This document shows positions 55,952-64,000 of a stretch of DNA of 64,000 nucleotides, one piece after another. Each line of letters begins with the position of its first letter. Within the stretch, counting starts at the first letter, position 1. Source of the stretch: Rhizobiales bacterium UBA3584 (GTDB lineage Bacteria > Pseudomonadota > Alphaproteobacteria > Rhizobiales > Devosiaceae); assembly GCA_002375765.1 (NCBI GenBank), contig DFMV01000012.1, positions 1-64,000 of the forward strand, read 5' to 3'. Below the pieces are notes generated by a model. That model was given only the letters and a program-made list of their open reading frames with translations. It searched no databases and had not been told where the DNA came from. The translations under genes and the position numbers were made by a program.

Positions 55952-57178
55952 CTAGCGCGGCTTCTTGCCGAAGACGCGGACATATTCGTCGACGCCACCG
56001 TCGGCCAGCGCCTTTGCCTGACCCTTCCAGTTGTCCCGGGCGACACGGCCCTTGAAATTGAGCACCGCATCGACCTGCTCGATTTGGGCGTCAGTGAACG
56101 CGGCGACCTGCGCATATTGAGTAATGCCCAGATCATGAAGCTTGCGTTCAAGCACCGGGCCGACGCCGGAAATGAGCTTGAGGTCGTCCGCGGCGCCGGC
56201 CGGGCGCTCGAAAAGCGGCGCGCTATCGGGCCTGGTGCCGGCGGAGGTCGCAACGGCCTCCTGCTTTTTGCCCGCGGCGCGGCTCGTCGTCTTGGTTTTC
56301 TGGCCGGTTTCACTACCCGTCTTTTCGATGGTGGGCGATTCGGCACCGGTTGCGCCTGCTCGACCTGCCTGACTGGGCTTGCGTTTCGCCGGACCGGCAG
56401 CCTTCTTTTCCGCGGCTACCGCTTCGGCCTCAGGGACCTTGCCAGCTTTGGACGGCCCTTTGATCGCCGGGGCAGCTTCCTCGTCGATCTTTTGTTTGCG
56501 ACCGGGCTTTGTTGCCTTAGCTTCAGCCTCCACGTGACCGGCATCCTGGTGCGTTGGAACTTTGGTCGGGTCGTCCAGCAGCGTCACCTGTCCATCGAGC
56601 GGAGCGGAGAACTTGCGGCCATTCTGCGGGCCGGTAGGGACCGTATCGCCTTTGCCATCGCGGAAGGCGATCAGGATTTCCTCAAAGCGCTCGGGCGTCA
56701 GATCTTCATAGGTATCAAAGCCGATAGTCACCATTGGCGCGTTGACGCAAGCGCCGGCACACTCGACCTCTTCCCAGCTCATAGTTCCATCGTCGTTGAG
56801 ATGGTGCGGCTCGGCGTGAATGTGTTTCTGGCAGACGGCGCGGATATCTTCGGCGCCGCGCAGCATACAGGGCGTGGTGCCACACACCTGGATATGAGCG
56901 CGCGTGCCGACCGGCTGGAGCTGGAACTGGGTGTAGAAGGTCGCGACTTCCAGAACCCGAATATAGGGCATATCGAGCATCTGGGCGACCGACTCGATGG
57001 TGGCGCGTGACACCCAGCCATCCTGTTCCTGGGCGCGCATGAGCAGCGGAATTACCGCCGACTGCTGGCGACCAGCCGGATACATGGCAATGCGTTTTTT
57101 CGCCCAAGCCGTGTTTTCCTTCGAAAAGGAAAAACTTGCGGGCTGGACAGCTTCTTCTGCAAGGCGACGCACGCTCAT
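55952..57178 (-). CDS. nuoE: NADH-quinone oxidoreductase subunit E with C-terminal HhH-like extension
   Basis: 408 residues against 166 in E. coli. Residues 1-190 are normal NuoE with the N1a [2Fe-2S] ligands in CGTTPC and ECAGACVNAP. Residues about 190-330 form a Lys/Ala/Pro/Glu-rich low-complexity linker. Residues about 335-408 form a compact domain, LKLISGVGPVLERKLHDLG, then VDAVLNFKGRVARDNW, which resembles helix-hairpin-helix modules. The same kind of module is, from memory, fused to ribosomal protein L21 in related bacteria. The frame is continuous with even codon use, so it is a real fusion. The start ATG shares a base with the nuoD stop (TGATG). Confidence 0.94.
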   Translation of the reverse strand: MSVRRLAEEAVQPASFSFSKENTAWAKKRIAMYPAGRQQSAVIPLLMRAQEQDGWVSRATIESVAQMLDMPYIRVLEVATFYTQFQLQPVGTRAHIQVCGTTPCMLRGAEDIRAVCQKHIHAEPHHLNDDGTMSWEEVECAGACVNAPMVTIGFDTYEDLTPERFEEILIAFRDGKGDTVPTGPQNGRKFSAPLDGQVTLLDDPTKVPTHQDAGHVEAEAKATKPGRKQKIDEEAAPAIKGPSKAGKVPEAEAVAAEKKAAGPAKRKPSQAGRAGATGAESPTIEKTGSETGQKTKTTSRAAGKKQEAVATSAGTRPDSAPLFERPAGAADDLKLISGVGPVLERKLHDLGITQYAQVAAFTDAQIEQVDAVLNFKGRVARDNWKGQAKALADGGVDEYVRVFGKKPR

Positions 57179-58368
57179 CAGCGATCAACCTCTCCGAATA
57201 CGATGTCAAGGGAACCCAGGATGGCCGAAACGTCGGCCAGAAGGTGCCCGCGACAGAGAAAATCCATGGCTTGCAGATGCGCGAACCCGGGGGCGCGAAT
57301 CTTGCAGCGATACGGCTTGTTGGTGCCATCGGACACCAGATAGACGCCGAACTCGCCTTTTGGCGCTTCGACGGCTGCGTAAACTTCACCCTCGGGCACG
57401 CGGAAGCCTTCAGTGTAGAGTTTGAAGTGGTGAATGAGCGCTTCCATGGAGCGCTTCATCTCGCCGCGTTTGGGCGGGACGACCTTGCCATCCATTGTCG
57501 AAACCGGCCCCTGCCCTTCGGGTGAATTGAGCAGGTCGATACACTGGCGCATGAGCGAATTGGACTGACGCATCTCTTCCATGCGGATGAGATAGCGGTC
57601 GTAGCAATCGCCGTTCTTGCCGACCGGAATGTCGAATTCCAGCTGATCGTAGCATTCATAGGGCTGGCTCTTGCGCAAATCCCACGCAGCACCCGAGCCG
57701 CGCACCATGACGCCGGAAAAGCCCCAGGCCCAGGCGTCTTCGAGCGATACGGTGGCAATATCCACGTTGCGCTGTTTGAAGATGCGGTTGCCGGTGATGA
57801 GCTGATCGAGATCTTCGAGTGCCTTTGGGAAGGTCTCGGTGAATTTGGCGATGTCGTCGATCAGATCCTGCGGCAGGTCCTGATGCACGCCACCGGGCCG
57901 AATGAAAGCGGCGTGCATGCGGGAGCCGGAGGCGCGCTCATAGAAGACCATAAGCTGTTCGCGCTGCTCGAAACCCCAAAGCGGCGGCGTGAGCGCGCCC
58001 ACGTCCAGCGCCTGCGTGGTGACGTTGAGCATGTGGGAGAGGATGCGGCCGATTTCGGAATAGAGCACGCGAATGAGCTGCCCACGGAACGGCACTTCGA
58101 TTCCCAGGAGCTTTTCGATGGCCAGGGCGAAAGCGTGCTCCTGATTCATCGGCGCCACATAGTCGAGGCGATCGAAATATGGCACGGCCTGCAGATAGGT
58201 CTTGGCCTCGATCAGCTTTTCGGTGCCGCGATGGAGCAGCCCCACATGCGGGTCGACACGCTCGACGACTTCGCCATCGAGCTCGAGAACGAGCCGCAGA
58301 ACGCCGTGTGCCGCAGGATGTTGCGGGCCAAAGTTAATGTTGAACGTGCGGACGTCGTGCTCGGTCAT
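57178..58368 (-). CDS. nuoD: NADH-quinone oxidoreductase subunit D
   Basis: 396 residues. [34 protein letters not shown] and the C-terminal [29 protein letters not shown] (no nickel-binding cysteines, as in all NuoD) identify it. His and Tyr of the quinone pocket lie in these N-terminal loops. ATG at 58368 overlaps the nuoC stop as ATGA; the frame to 58416 is rejected. Confidence 0.97.
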   Translation of the reverse strand: MTEHDVRTFNINFGPQHPAAHGVLRLVLELDGEVVERVDPHVGLLHRGTEKLIEAKTYLQAVPYFDRLDYVAPMNQEHAFALAIEKLLGIEVPFRGQLIRVLYSEIGRILSHMLNVTTQALDVGALTPPLWGFEQREQLMVFYERASGSRMHAAFIRPGGVHQDLPQDLIDDIAKFTETFPKALEDLDQLITGNRIFKQRNVDIATVSLEDAWAWGFSGVMVRGSGAAWDLRKSQPYECYDQLEFDIPVGKNGDCYDRYLIRMEEMRQSNSLMRQCIDLLNSPEGQGPVSTMDGKVVPPKRGEMKRSMEALIHHFKLYTEGFRVPEGEVYAAVEAPKGEFGVYLVSDGTNKPYRCKIRAPGFAHLQAMDFLCRGHLLADVSAILGSLDIVFGEVDR

Positions 58369-58967
58369 TGCTTGGCCTTCTCGTCGCCCGGCAGCACGTA
58401 ATCGGTGCCTTCCCAAGGCGAAAGGTAATCGAAATTCCGAAATTCCTGCGCCAGCTTGACGGGCTCATAGACGACCCGCTTGCGCTCTTCGTCGTAGCGC
58501 ACCTCGACAAAGCCGGTCAGCGGGAAATCCTTGCGCAGCGGATGACCGTCAAAGCCATAGTCGGTCAGGATCCGGCGCAAATCGTGATGGCCCGAAAACA
58601 GGATGCCATACAGATCATAGGCTTCGCGCTCGAACCAGTCGGCGCCGGGGAAAACACCGGTGATCGACGGAACGGGCGTTACTTCATCGGTCACGATCCG
58701 CACCCGAATACGGACATTCTGCTGCGCGCTGAGCAGGTGATAGACAACATCGAAGCGCTGCGCGCGCTCGGGATAATCCACGCCGCATACATCGATGATG
58801 GAAATGAACTGGCAGCGCGGATCATCGCGCAATGTGCGCATGACGTTTAGAATTGCGTCGGGCTTTGCCTCGAGCGTCAACTCGCCATAGGCGACGTTGT
58901 ACCCATCGAGCGCTTCGCCCAGCTTGAGCGCAATGTACTCGCCGAGTTCGGAAAGAGCGTCTTCCAT
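58365..58967 (-). CDS. nuoC: NADH-quinone oxidoreductase subunit C
   Basis: 200 residues. [20 protein letters not shown] and [22 protein letters not shown] are the 30-kDa subunit signature. It is separate from NuoD, unlike the fused E. coli protein. It starts 9 bases after nuoB. Confidence 0.97.
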   Translation of the reverse strand: MEDALSELGEYIALKLGEALDGYNVAYGELTLEAKPDAILNVMRTLRDDPRCQFISIIDVCGVDYPERAQRFDVVYHLLSAQQNVRIRVRIVTDEVTPVPSITGVFPGADWFEREAYDLYGILFSGHHDLRRILTDYGFDGHPLRKDFPLTGFVEVRYDEERKRVVYEPVKLAQEFRNFDYLSPWEGTDYVLPGDEKAKQ

Positions 58968-58976
58968 TGATTGGCC

Positions 58977-59555
58977 TTATCGCTCGATGGTTCCGGTACG
59001 CCGGATCTTCTTTTGGAGAAGAAGCACGCCGTAGAGCAGCGCTTCGGCGGTCGGCGGGCAGCCGGGAACGTAGATATCGACCGGCACCACACGGTCACAA
59101 CCGCGCACCACCGAATAGGAATAGTGATAGTATCCACCACCATTGGCGCAGCTGCCCATGGAGATGACGTAACGCGGCTCGGGCATCTGGTCGTAGACCT
59201 TGCGCAAAGCCGGGGCCATCTTGTTGGTCAGCGTGCCTGCAACGATCATCACGTCGGACTGGCGCGGGGAGGCGCGAGGTGCAAAGCCGAAGCGCTCACA
59301 ATCATAGCGCGGCATCGACATCTGCATCATTTCAACGGCGCAGCAGGCCAGACCGAAGGTCATCCACATCAGCGAGCCGGTACGGGCCCAGTTGATGAGC
59401 TCGTCGGTCGAGGTAACGAGAAAGCCCTTATCGGCCAGCTCGTTATTGATCTCGACATAATACGGATCTGTCGCGCCAACAGGCAGGCTCGTTGCGGGGT
59501 CGATAACGCCGCGCGGCCGGGGTGCAACCAGAGTGTTGTTGTCGGTCAATCCCAT
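58977..59555 (-). CDS. nuoB: NADH-quinone oxidoreductase subunit B (N2 cluster)
   Basis: 192 residues. The N2 [4Fe-4S] ligands are in [27 protein letters not shown] and [12 protein letters not shown]. This cluster passes electrons to quinone. ATG at 59555 overlaps the end of nuoA by 10 bases; an upstream frame to 59576 lacks support. Confidence 0.97.
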   Translation of the reverse strand: MGLTDNNTLVAPRPRGVIDPATSLPVGATDPYYVEINNELADKGFLVTSTDELINWARTGSLMWMTFGLACCAVEMMQMSMPRYDCERFGFAPRASPRQSDVMIVAGTLTNKMAPALRKVYDQMPEPRYVISMGSCANGGGYYHYSYSVVRGCDRVVPVDIYVPGCPPTAEALLYGVLLLQKKIRRTGTIER

Positions 59556-59911
59556 TCCAGAGCACCTTTGCGCCATTCATAGACAAAGCCGACGGTGAGA
59601 ACCCCAAGGAAGATCATCATCGACCAGAAGCCGTACCAACCGACCTCCCCAAAGGCCACGGCCCAAGGGAAAAGAAACGCCACTTCGAGATCGAAGATGA
59701 TGAACAGAATCGCCACCAGGTAGAACCTGACATCGAACTTCATGCGCGCATCGTCAAACGCGACGAAGCCACATTCGTAGGCGGAAACTTTTTCGGGGTC
59801 TGGACGCTTTACGGCGATCAGAAAGGGAGCAACCAGAAGCGCCAGACCGATAACGGCGGCGAGCCCCACAAAAATCAAAATCGGCAGATAAGCGCTGAGC
59901 AGTTCGTTCAT
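59546..59911 (-). CDS. nuoA: NADH-quinone oxidoreductase subunit A
   Basis: 121 residues, three helices, with [41 protein letters not shown] cut into its usual loop (Cys of the quinone-entry loop) and helix 2. ATG at 59911 ([11 protein letters not shown]) fits the family; a TTG at 59929 is the alternative. First gene of the 14-gene operon; the promoter must lie in 59912-60219. Confidence 0.95.
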   Translation of the reverse strand: MNELLSAYLPILIFVGLAAVIGLALLVAPFLIAVKRPDPEKVSAYECGFVAFDDARMKFDVRFYLVAILFIIFDLEVAFLFPWAVAFGEVGWYGFWSMMIFLGVLTVGFVYEWRKGALEWD

Positions 59912-60219
59912 AGACAGCCAAGCCTTCAATAGGGCCCGGTTGGGAGCCGAGCATAAGGACTCGCGGCTATCCGAGCCCCTGTCTTTGGACAGGGCTTAAC
60001 CCACCCCCTATGTGGTTTCAAGGGGATATAAAACTGACTATTTCAATCATGTTTGAAAGTCGGATTACGAGCGAAACGCCCTTGCGCTCTTTAAAGGCAA
60101 ATACCAGCAGCCCGCGCAGTTTGGCGGGCTTGCAGGTGCGACCAATGGGCTCGCGCGGCTTTGGCCGGGCGGCAAACACATTTATGAAATCGACGCAGGG
60201 CGACGCGGGCGATCAGGCA
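59912..60219. other. Intergenic region upstream of nuoA with inverted repeats
   Basis: Three features stand out. GCCCCTGTC-TTTG-GACAGGGC (about 59977-59995) is a leader-type stem about 70 bases before nuoA. TTTCAA-TCATGT-TTGAAA (60041-60058) is a perfect inverted repeat in the likely promoter zone. AGCCCGC/GCGGGCT at about 60111-60131 is a stem about 90 bases beyond the outer-membrane protein stop, possibly its terminator (no T-run). No gene is visible. Confidence 0.5.
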
Positions 60220-60738
60220 CTAGAGATGGAAGGCCAGGCCTGCGGTAAGACGCATATCAGAGGGCATCGAGCCCCAAGAGCCAGTCCCCAGCACCTCACC
60301 GCGTACGCTCATATAGTCGGTGAAGCCATATTCCGCGCCGCCACCGAGGGCATAGCCGAAACCACCCGAGACGATGCCGGTGCCGCCCGCTGCGTAGACC
60401 AGGGCGTCGCCGAGCGAGACACCGCCCTTGCCGAGCAGGAGCGCGTCGATGGAATTGGTGCCATCAAGATCGGCGCCGAGCTGGGCCTCGAGACCGACGA
60501 CCGCGGTGTCTATGGAAACGTTGACGCCTGAAAAGACACCGGCATTCCAAGAGGTCGTCCCAAAGGGGACGCCGCCGCCGTAAACGCCGGCATAAAAGCC
60601 ATCCCAGTCAAAGCCATAACCACTCCCCAGGCTCGCCGATCCGGCAGCCCCGTAGGGTCCGTAATCCTGGGCCACGGCGTGACCAGCAAAGGACAGACCG
60701 GCGACGAGAACGGCCGCCATGCGAACAGCGAAAGACAT
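60220..60738 (-). CDS. Small outer-membrane beta-barrel protein
   Basis: 172 residues with a signal peptide ending at GHAVAQDYG. The mature part is Gly/Ala/Ser-rich with alternating hydrophobicity (FDWDGFYAGVYGGG, GLEAQLGADL, VRGEVLGTG) and ends in AGLAFHL, close to the aromatic C-terminal signal read by BamA. WDGFYAGVYGG is the start of Omp25/porin-family barrels of Rhizobiales. GGAGTG precedes the ATG at 60738. It is the most divergent of the three barrel genes here. Role unknown, probably surface structure. Confidence 0.75.
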   Translation of the reverse strand: MSFAVRMAAVLVAGLSFAGHAVAQDYGPYGAAGSASLGSGYGFDWDGFYAGVYGGGVPFGTTSWNAGVFSGVNVSIDTAVVGLEAQLGADLDGTNSIDALLLGKGGVSLGDALVYAAGGTGIVSGGFGYALGGGAEYGFTDYMSVRGEVLGTGSWGSMPSDMRLTAGLAFHL

Positions 60739-60933
60739 TGGCGTCACTCCATTAGGGTTAATTGACGCCATTATTGCGCGGATAGGCCCGGCCTCAAGCC
60801 AAGCTTACGAACGTGGATAAGATTTTACTAAAATTGCGCCCTGCCCCGGTCCCGACAAACATGGGCAACAATAACGCCAAAATCCGGGGGCTTGCGTGAT
60901 GCTGCCCCCCACATGCCGCCAAGCATCGGCAAC

Positions 60934-60965
60934 AAAAACGGCCCGGCATATGCCGGGCCGTTTTT
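60934..60965. terminator. Perfect 32-bp palindromic terminator
   Basis: AAAAACGGCCCGGCA and its complement meet at TATG, giving a 5'-A-run and 3'-T-run on both strands. It lies 50 bases beyond the barrel gene at 61015-61557 (minus strand) and could also block plus-strand transcription. Confidence 0.85.
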
Positions 60966-61014
60966 CGAAATCGGTTGTTAGCTGGCGTTGCCCCCGCCTT
61001 GCCAGCCTCGATTC

Positions 61015-61557
61015 CTAGAAGTGGAAGTTCGCGCCGATGGTGAACTTGTGGATGTCGACGCCAGCGCCGGACTGTTCCCAACCGTAGACATAGCGGCCAT
61101 CGACCGAGATGGAATCGGTAGCAGCGAATTCAACACCGACACCGGCAAGGATGTGGTCGCCAACGCCAGCAGCAGCGTCGAAGTCGGAACCGTAACCGAC
61201 AGTGCCGTAAAGCAGGACTTCGGAGAACGCGACACCGCCGCGAACGGTGATTTCGCCGTAGGCATAAGTATCGGGAGTGCCAAAGATTGCGTCGACAGCG
61301 GCTTCACCACCGAGGACGAACATGTCCCACTGTGCGTTCACGCCGAGTTCGCCACCGATGAGCCAATCGGTATCGACCGTGTCGTTCTGGCCGCCAACGC
61401 GGACACCAGCATAGAAACCGGACCAGTCATAGACGGGATCGACAACCGGAGCGACCGGAGTCACAGGCATCGGCATGATCGGGTCAGCGGCCTGGGCGGC
61501 AGAAGCGACGGCGACGGTAGCAGCTGCGGCAAGCAGCGTAGTTTTGAGCATGGACAT
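61015..61557 (-). CDS. Omp25-like outer-membrane beta-barrel protein
   Basis: 180 residues. Signal peptide to about residue 23 (AQAADP), a Pro/Val linker, then DWSGFYAGVRVGGQND and eight predicted strands, ending IGANFHF with the aromatic barrel signal. It is a clear paralogue of the next gene (shared YGWEQSG/YGWDQSG, GVGDH.LAG, EFAATD, HKF.IGANFHF). AGGTACTTAA precedes the ATG. Such proteins are abundant surface proteins in this order; bears on envelope stability and stress. Confidence 0.82.
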   Translation of the reverse strand: MSMLKTTLLAAAATVAVASAAQAADPIMPMPVTPVAPVVDPVYDWSGFYAGVRVGGQNDTVDTDWLIGGELGVNAQWDMFVLGGEAAVDAIFGTPDTYAYGEITVRGGVAFSEVLLYGTVGYGSDFDAAAGVGDHILAGVGVEFAATDSISVDGRYVYGWEQSGAGVDIHKFTIGANFHF

Positions 61558-61728
61558 TTAAGTACCTCACAGCACGGGGGTTGGTCTGTATCCATATTGC
61601 CCAATCTTTGCCCAATTCCAATACCCTTCAGGCCTTAAACCACCTCGGTTGGCACAATATTGCCATCAATTCTCCGTTCTGTTGCCTTTGTGGCACAGGG
61701 ATTTTGGTAACCTTACGCAAACGTATAC

Positions 61729-61757
61729 AAAAACGGCCCCGCTCGCGCGGGGCCGTT
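61729..61757 (-). terminator. Rho-independent terminator of the third barrel gene
   Basis: AACGGCCCCGC-TCGC-GCGGGGCCGTT; on the minus strand it is followed by a T-run. It lies 24 bases after the stop at 61782. The same GGCCCG/CGGGCC style recurs after the sister gene. Confidence 0.85.
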
Positions 61758-61781
61758 CAAGAATCGACGAAAAAGTATCGA

Positions 61782-62351
61782 TTAGAAGTGGAAGTTCGCG
61801 CCGATCTGGAACTTGTGGATGTCGCTCGACGTCGCGTCGCCCGACTGATCCCAGCCATAGAGGTACTGGCCACGGACCGAAACGTCGTCGGTAGCCGCGA
61901 ACTCAAGACCACCACCTGCGAGGACGTGATCGCCAACGCCGGTTGCGGCGTCAAAGTCAGTTCCGTAACCGACGGCGCCGTATGCAAGCAGTTCTTCGGT
62001 GACCAGAACACCACCACGGGCCAGAGCCGAGCCGTAAGCGTACATATCCGGATCGTCGAAGACGCCGTCGAGGGCAACTTCAGCACCGACCAGGAAGAAA
62101 TCGAACTGGGCGTTCACACCGGCCTGGGCACCAAGTGTCCATTCGGTTTCGCCAGCATCGATGTTGTTCTGTGCGCCGGCGCTTGCACCAGCGTAGAAAC
62201 CGTTCCAGTCAAAGCCGCTGCCCGCGTCATAGACGGGAGCGGGAGCCGGAACGGCAGGAGCCGGAACGCCGATGGCGTCAGCTGCGAAGGCACCGCCAAA
62301 TGCGGTCGTGGACAGAAGGGCGGCGAGGGCCACTTTCTTGAGCGAGTTCAT
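61782..62351 (-). CDS. Omp25-like outer-membrane beta-barrel protein
   Basis: 189 residues. Signal peptide ending AFAADAIG, an Ala/Pro-rich spacer (GVPAPAVPAPAPVYD), then FDWNGFYAGASAGAQNN and a barrel ending HKFQIGANFHF. Tandem duplicate of the gene at 61015-61557. AAAGGAGAATTAAT is a strong ribosome-binding site. Each copy has its own terminator and long upstream region, so they are transcribed separately. Confidence 0.82.
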   Translation of the reverse strand: MNSLKKVALAALLSTTAFGGAFAADAIGVPAPAVPAPAPVYDAGSGFDWNGFYAGASAGAQNNIDAGETEWTLGAQAGVNAQFDFFLVGAEVALDGVFDDPDMYAYGSALARGGVLVTEELLAYGAVGYGTDFDAATGVGDHVLAGGGLEFAATDDVSVRGQYLYGWDQSGDATSSDIHKFQIGANFHF

Positions 62352-62733
62352 ATTAATTCTCCTTTGTACCGGCTGGTGTGCAACTAATGGGTGCCGGTCA
62401 GCACTGGTTCCGATCCGAGAGCGTCAATCCGAAGACAGGGCCGGGAGTGTTGCCCTGCTGCCACAACTGCGCCGTACGGGGTTCCGCACCAATGCGATGG
62501 CCGGAATGTCGTTTCCGAGTGCGGACGAAGTGGGGCCGCCTCATGGCAGGAATAGGGCAAAGGAACATTGTTGCTCAAATGCCACGTATATACGGTTAAC
62601 CATTCGTAAATATTGGGGTTTTTCGATTGCTACACGCAGCGACGAGGGCAGGGAACGGGCCCCGTTGCAGTCGCGGGTTGGTCAAACCCGCCGAACTGGA
62701 TAAAGTTCGTCCGAAGCCTATCAGGGGGACCGC
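62352..62733. other. Intergenic region between a barrel gene and the XRE-cupin gene
   Basis: 382 bases with divergent promoters expected and no gene visible. On the minus strand TTGAGC, 17 bases, CTATTC could be a promoter for the barrel gene. TTAA-CCATTCG-TAAA (62596-62610) is one mismatch from a CtrA box. A CGGGTTGG/CCCGCC-type stem lies near 62675-62692. Confidence 0.35.
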
Positions 62734-63366
62734 ATGAATCGCGCCGAAGGAATCGCCAACAGTCTGCAGGCGGCAAAGGTTGGCGCGCTGATCCGCGCGC
62801 GGCGACACTCCTTGCGGATGACCCTTCACACGCTCGGCACGCAATCCGGCGTGTCGGTGGGTTATTTGAGCCAGGTCGAACGCGATCAGGCGTCCCCTTC
62901 CCTTTCCACCCTGGCCTCCATTGCCCGCGCCCTGGGCGTTGGAGTCGATTATTTCATCGCGACACCGAGCGCGCAGGACGCGCTGACCCGCACCGGAGAG
63001 CGGATGCGTTTTTCGGTCAACGATTCGCTGATCTCGTATGAAAGGCTCCATGCCGAATTTCCCGGCAACGTCCTGTCGTCCTTTCTCATTACGATTGCCC
63101 CGGGCTATCGCTCGGAGGTGGCCAATCACGAGGGAGAGGAAATCGTCTATGTTCTCGAGGGCAGTCTGACTTTGCGCATCGAGGACGAGGAAACGGTGGT
63201 CGGGCCGGGCGACAGCCTGCATTTCCGAGGCAATCGCAGCCATTGTTGGTCCAACGATGCCGACGAGCCCGTTCGCCTGCTGTGGTCGGGCACGCTCACA
63301 ATGTTCCGGTCAAGCACCGACGGATCGGCCTTCCAAACGGAACGGACGCCGATCTCGGGCTCCTGA
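62734..63366 (+). CDS. XRE-family regulator with C-terminal cupin sensor domain
   Basis: 210 residues. HTH at about residues 16-75 (KVGALIRARRHSLRMTLHTL, GVSVGYLSQVERDQASPSL) and a cupin at about 110-190 (SEVANHEGEEIVYVLEGSL, GPGDSLHFRGNRSHCW) with metal/ligand His residues. This SutR/PuuR-like class often controls amine, amino-acid or sulfur metabolism. CAGGGGGACC precedes the ATG. It reads towards the membrane protein at 63615 but is separated by 248 bases, so its target is unclear. Confidence 0.88.
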   Translation: MNRAEGIANSLQAAKVGALIRARRHSLRMTLHTLGTQSGVSVGYLSQVERDQASPSLSTLASIARALGVGVDYFIATPSAQDALTRTGERMRFSVNDSLISYERLHAEFPGNVLSSFLITIAPGYRSEVANHEGEEIVYVLEGSLTLRIEDEETVVGPGDSLHFRGNRSHCWSNDADEPVRLLWSGTLTMFRSSTDGSAFQTERTPISGS

Positions 63367-63527
63367 TCGAAGAACCAGCAGGCGGGATGGGCGCGGCAGC
63401 ACGCAGATGGACCGCACCTTTCGCCTGGGCAGCTAAACAGGAAGGCAGAGGTATCACCCTTTTTGCCAAGAGCCGAAATCGTGTCAGTCTGGTGTCGCTT
63501 GCACGGCCCTTTGGGTCGGGACCGTAG

Positions 63528-63542
63528 AAGTGGGGTCCACTT
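63528..63542. repeat. Short inverted repeat
   Basis: AAGTGG-GGT-CCACTT, perfect six-base arms, 73 bases before the next gene. May be an operator or a remnant of an interspersed repeat; only one copy was seen in the window. Confidence 0.4.
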
Positions 63543-63614
63543 TTGCGGGAAATTCTCTACAGTCACGCATATGCGGCGCGGCGGCGCCAACAACCACAGG
63601 AGGGGACGTAAACC

Positions 63615-64000
63615 ATGTGGGATTTTTCTATCGGCCGTTCGATCGGCCTTGTGGGCAAGACATTGCCCTTCGTCGTTTTCCGGATGATCGTCTATTTCGG
63701 CATTGCCGTGGCTTATGTGCTGGTGACGGGAACGGGAGCCGGTGTGGGCTGGGGAATCGGCGCATTCGGCGATATGGACTTTCAGATGACTTCGACCTTC
63801 TGGGGCGGCGCAATCGGGTTCGCGCTGACCGCTGGCGTCCTCTATTTCCTGCGCGAATACATTCTCTACATCGTCAAGGCCGGCCATATCGCCGTGCTCA
63901 CCGAACTGGTGGACGGCAAGCCAATTCCTGACGGCAGGGGGCAGATCGAATATGCCAGCACAGTGGTCAAGGAACGGTTTGCCGAGGCCAGCGTGCTGTT
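63615..64000 (+). CDS. Membrane protein of unknown function (partial, 3' end outside window)
   Basis: 128 codons are visible: MWDFSIGRSIGLVGKTLPF... A first hydrophobic helix (about 17-45, FRMIVYFGIAVAYVLV), a Gly-rich turn (GTGAGVGWGIGAFGD), a second helix (about 60-85) ending FLREYILYIVKAGHIAVL, then a soluble part (ELVDGKPIPDGRGQIEYA). A GGAGGGG lies 10 bases before the ATG. The same type of protein occurs as a conserved hypothetical in Rhizobiales, from memory. The gene continues past the window. Confidence 0.8.
   Translation, partial: MWDFSIGRSIGLVGKTLPFVVFRMIVYFGIAVAYVLVTGTGAGVGWGIGAFGDMDFQMTSTFWGGAIGFALTAGVLYFLREYILYIVKAGHIAVLTELVDGKPIPDGRGQIEYASTVVKERFAEASVL

Noticed and set aside
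56200-56620. Possible frameshift or foreign insert in the nuoE linker
   Set aside because: The frame is uninterrupted, the linker is Lys/Ala/Pro-rich as in disordered tethers, and a folded domain follows in the same frame.
55133-57010. 625-codon plus-strand frame across nuoF/nuoE
   Set aside because: Antisense to conserved nuo genes; no family resemblance.
62596-62610. CtrA-like box TTAA-N7-TAAA upstream of the third barrel gene
   Set aside because: One mismatch from consensus in an AT-rich patch; could arise by chance and has no supporting second site.
1-64000. tRNA, rRNA, CRISPR, insertion sequence or prophage
   Set aside because: Looked for by eye on both strands; no array, transposase, integrase, cloverleaf or rRNA signature was seen.

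Overview
The window looks like chromosomal DNA of an alphaproteobacterium of the order Hyphomicrobiales (Rhizobiales), probably close to Devosia/Pelagibacterium. Four things point there: high G+C coding sequence, the nuo-birA-rnj-DUF1467-proS-lolCD-dnaE and rpsB-tsf-pyrH-frr-uppS-cdsA-rseP-bamA-lpxD-fabZ-lpxA-lpxI-lpxB gene orders, a lexA gene preceded by GTTC-N7-GTTC type SOS boxes, and Omp25-like surface proteins. The family assignment is inference from gene content. I see no rRNA, tRNA, insertion sequence, prophage or CRISPR array.

Positions 1-15,600 are an accessory catabolic region for di/tricarboxylic acids. On the minus strand lie the start of an FAD enzyme, its GntR regulator with a clear operator, an isopropylmalate/isocitrate-type dehydrogenase, a PrpF/oxalomesaconate-tautomerase-type isomerase, a fused TctA-TctB permease, a TctC binding protein and a TctDE two-component system. 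On the plus strand lie an AbrB-family membrane protein, a LysR regulator with a three-gene operon (Ldh_2 dehydrogenase, D-2-hydroxyacid dehydrogenase, RraA-like aldolase), and a second TctC protein divergent from tctD. A degenerate tandem repeat of about 105-110 bp sits at 860-1,235. Together the genes suggest uptake and breakdown of a branched hydroxy- or keto-tricarboxylate. I consider this the best candidate for an undescribed pathway.

Positions 15,640-21,600 carry lexA (two SOS boxes), comEC, gltX and gltA. Positions 21,530-38,060 are a long minus-strand run of cell-envelope and translation genes: lpxB, lpxI, lpxA, fabZ, lpxD, bamA, rseP, cdsA, uppS, frr, pyrH, tsf, rpsB, dnaE, plus a 32-residue membrane microprotein upstream of dnaE. 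Positions 38,400-45,000 hold lolD, lolC, proS, DUF1467, rnj and birA, with a probable plus-strand small RNA (about 41,992-42,119) that has its own promoter and terminator.

Positions 45,000-59,911 are a complete 14-gene complex I operon, nuoA to nuoN, whose NuoE has a long C-terminal extension ending in a helix-hairpin-helix-like domain. Positions 60,220-62,351 carry three small outer-membrane beta-barrel genes with strong palindromic terminators. The window ends with an XRE-cupin regulator and the start of a membrane protein gene.

Start codons were chosen by ribosome-binding site, family N-terminus and overlap with the neighbouring gene. Several are GTG or TTG (lysR, rraA-like, tctD, fabZ, lpxA, cdsA, birA, nuoN, nuoJ).
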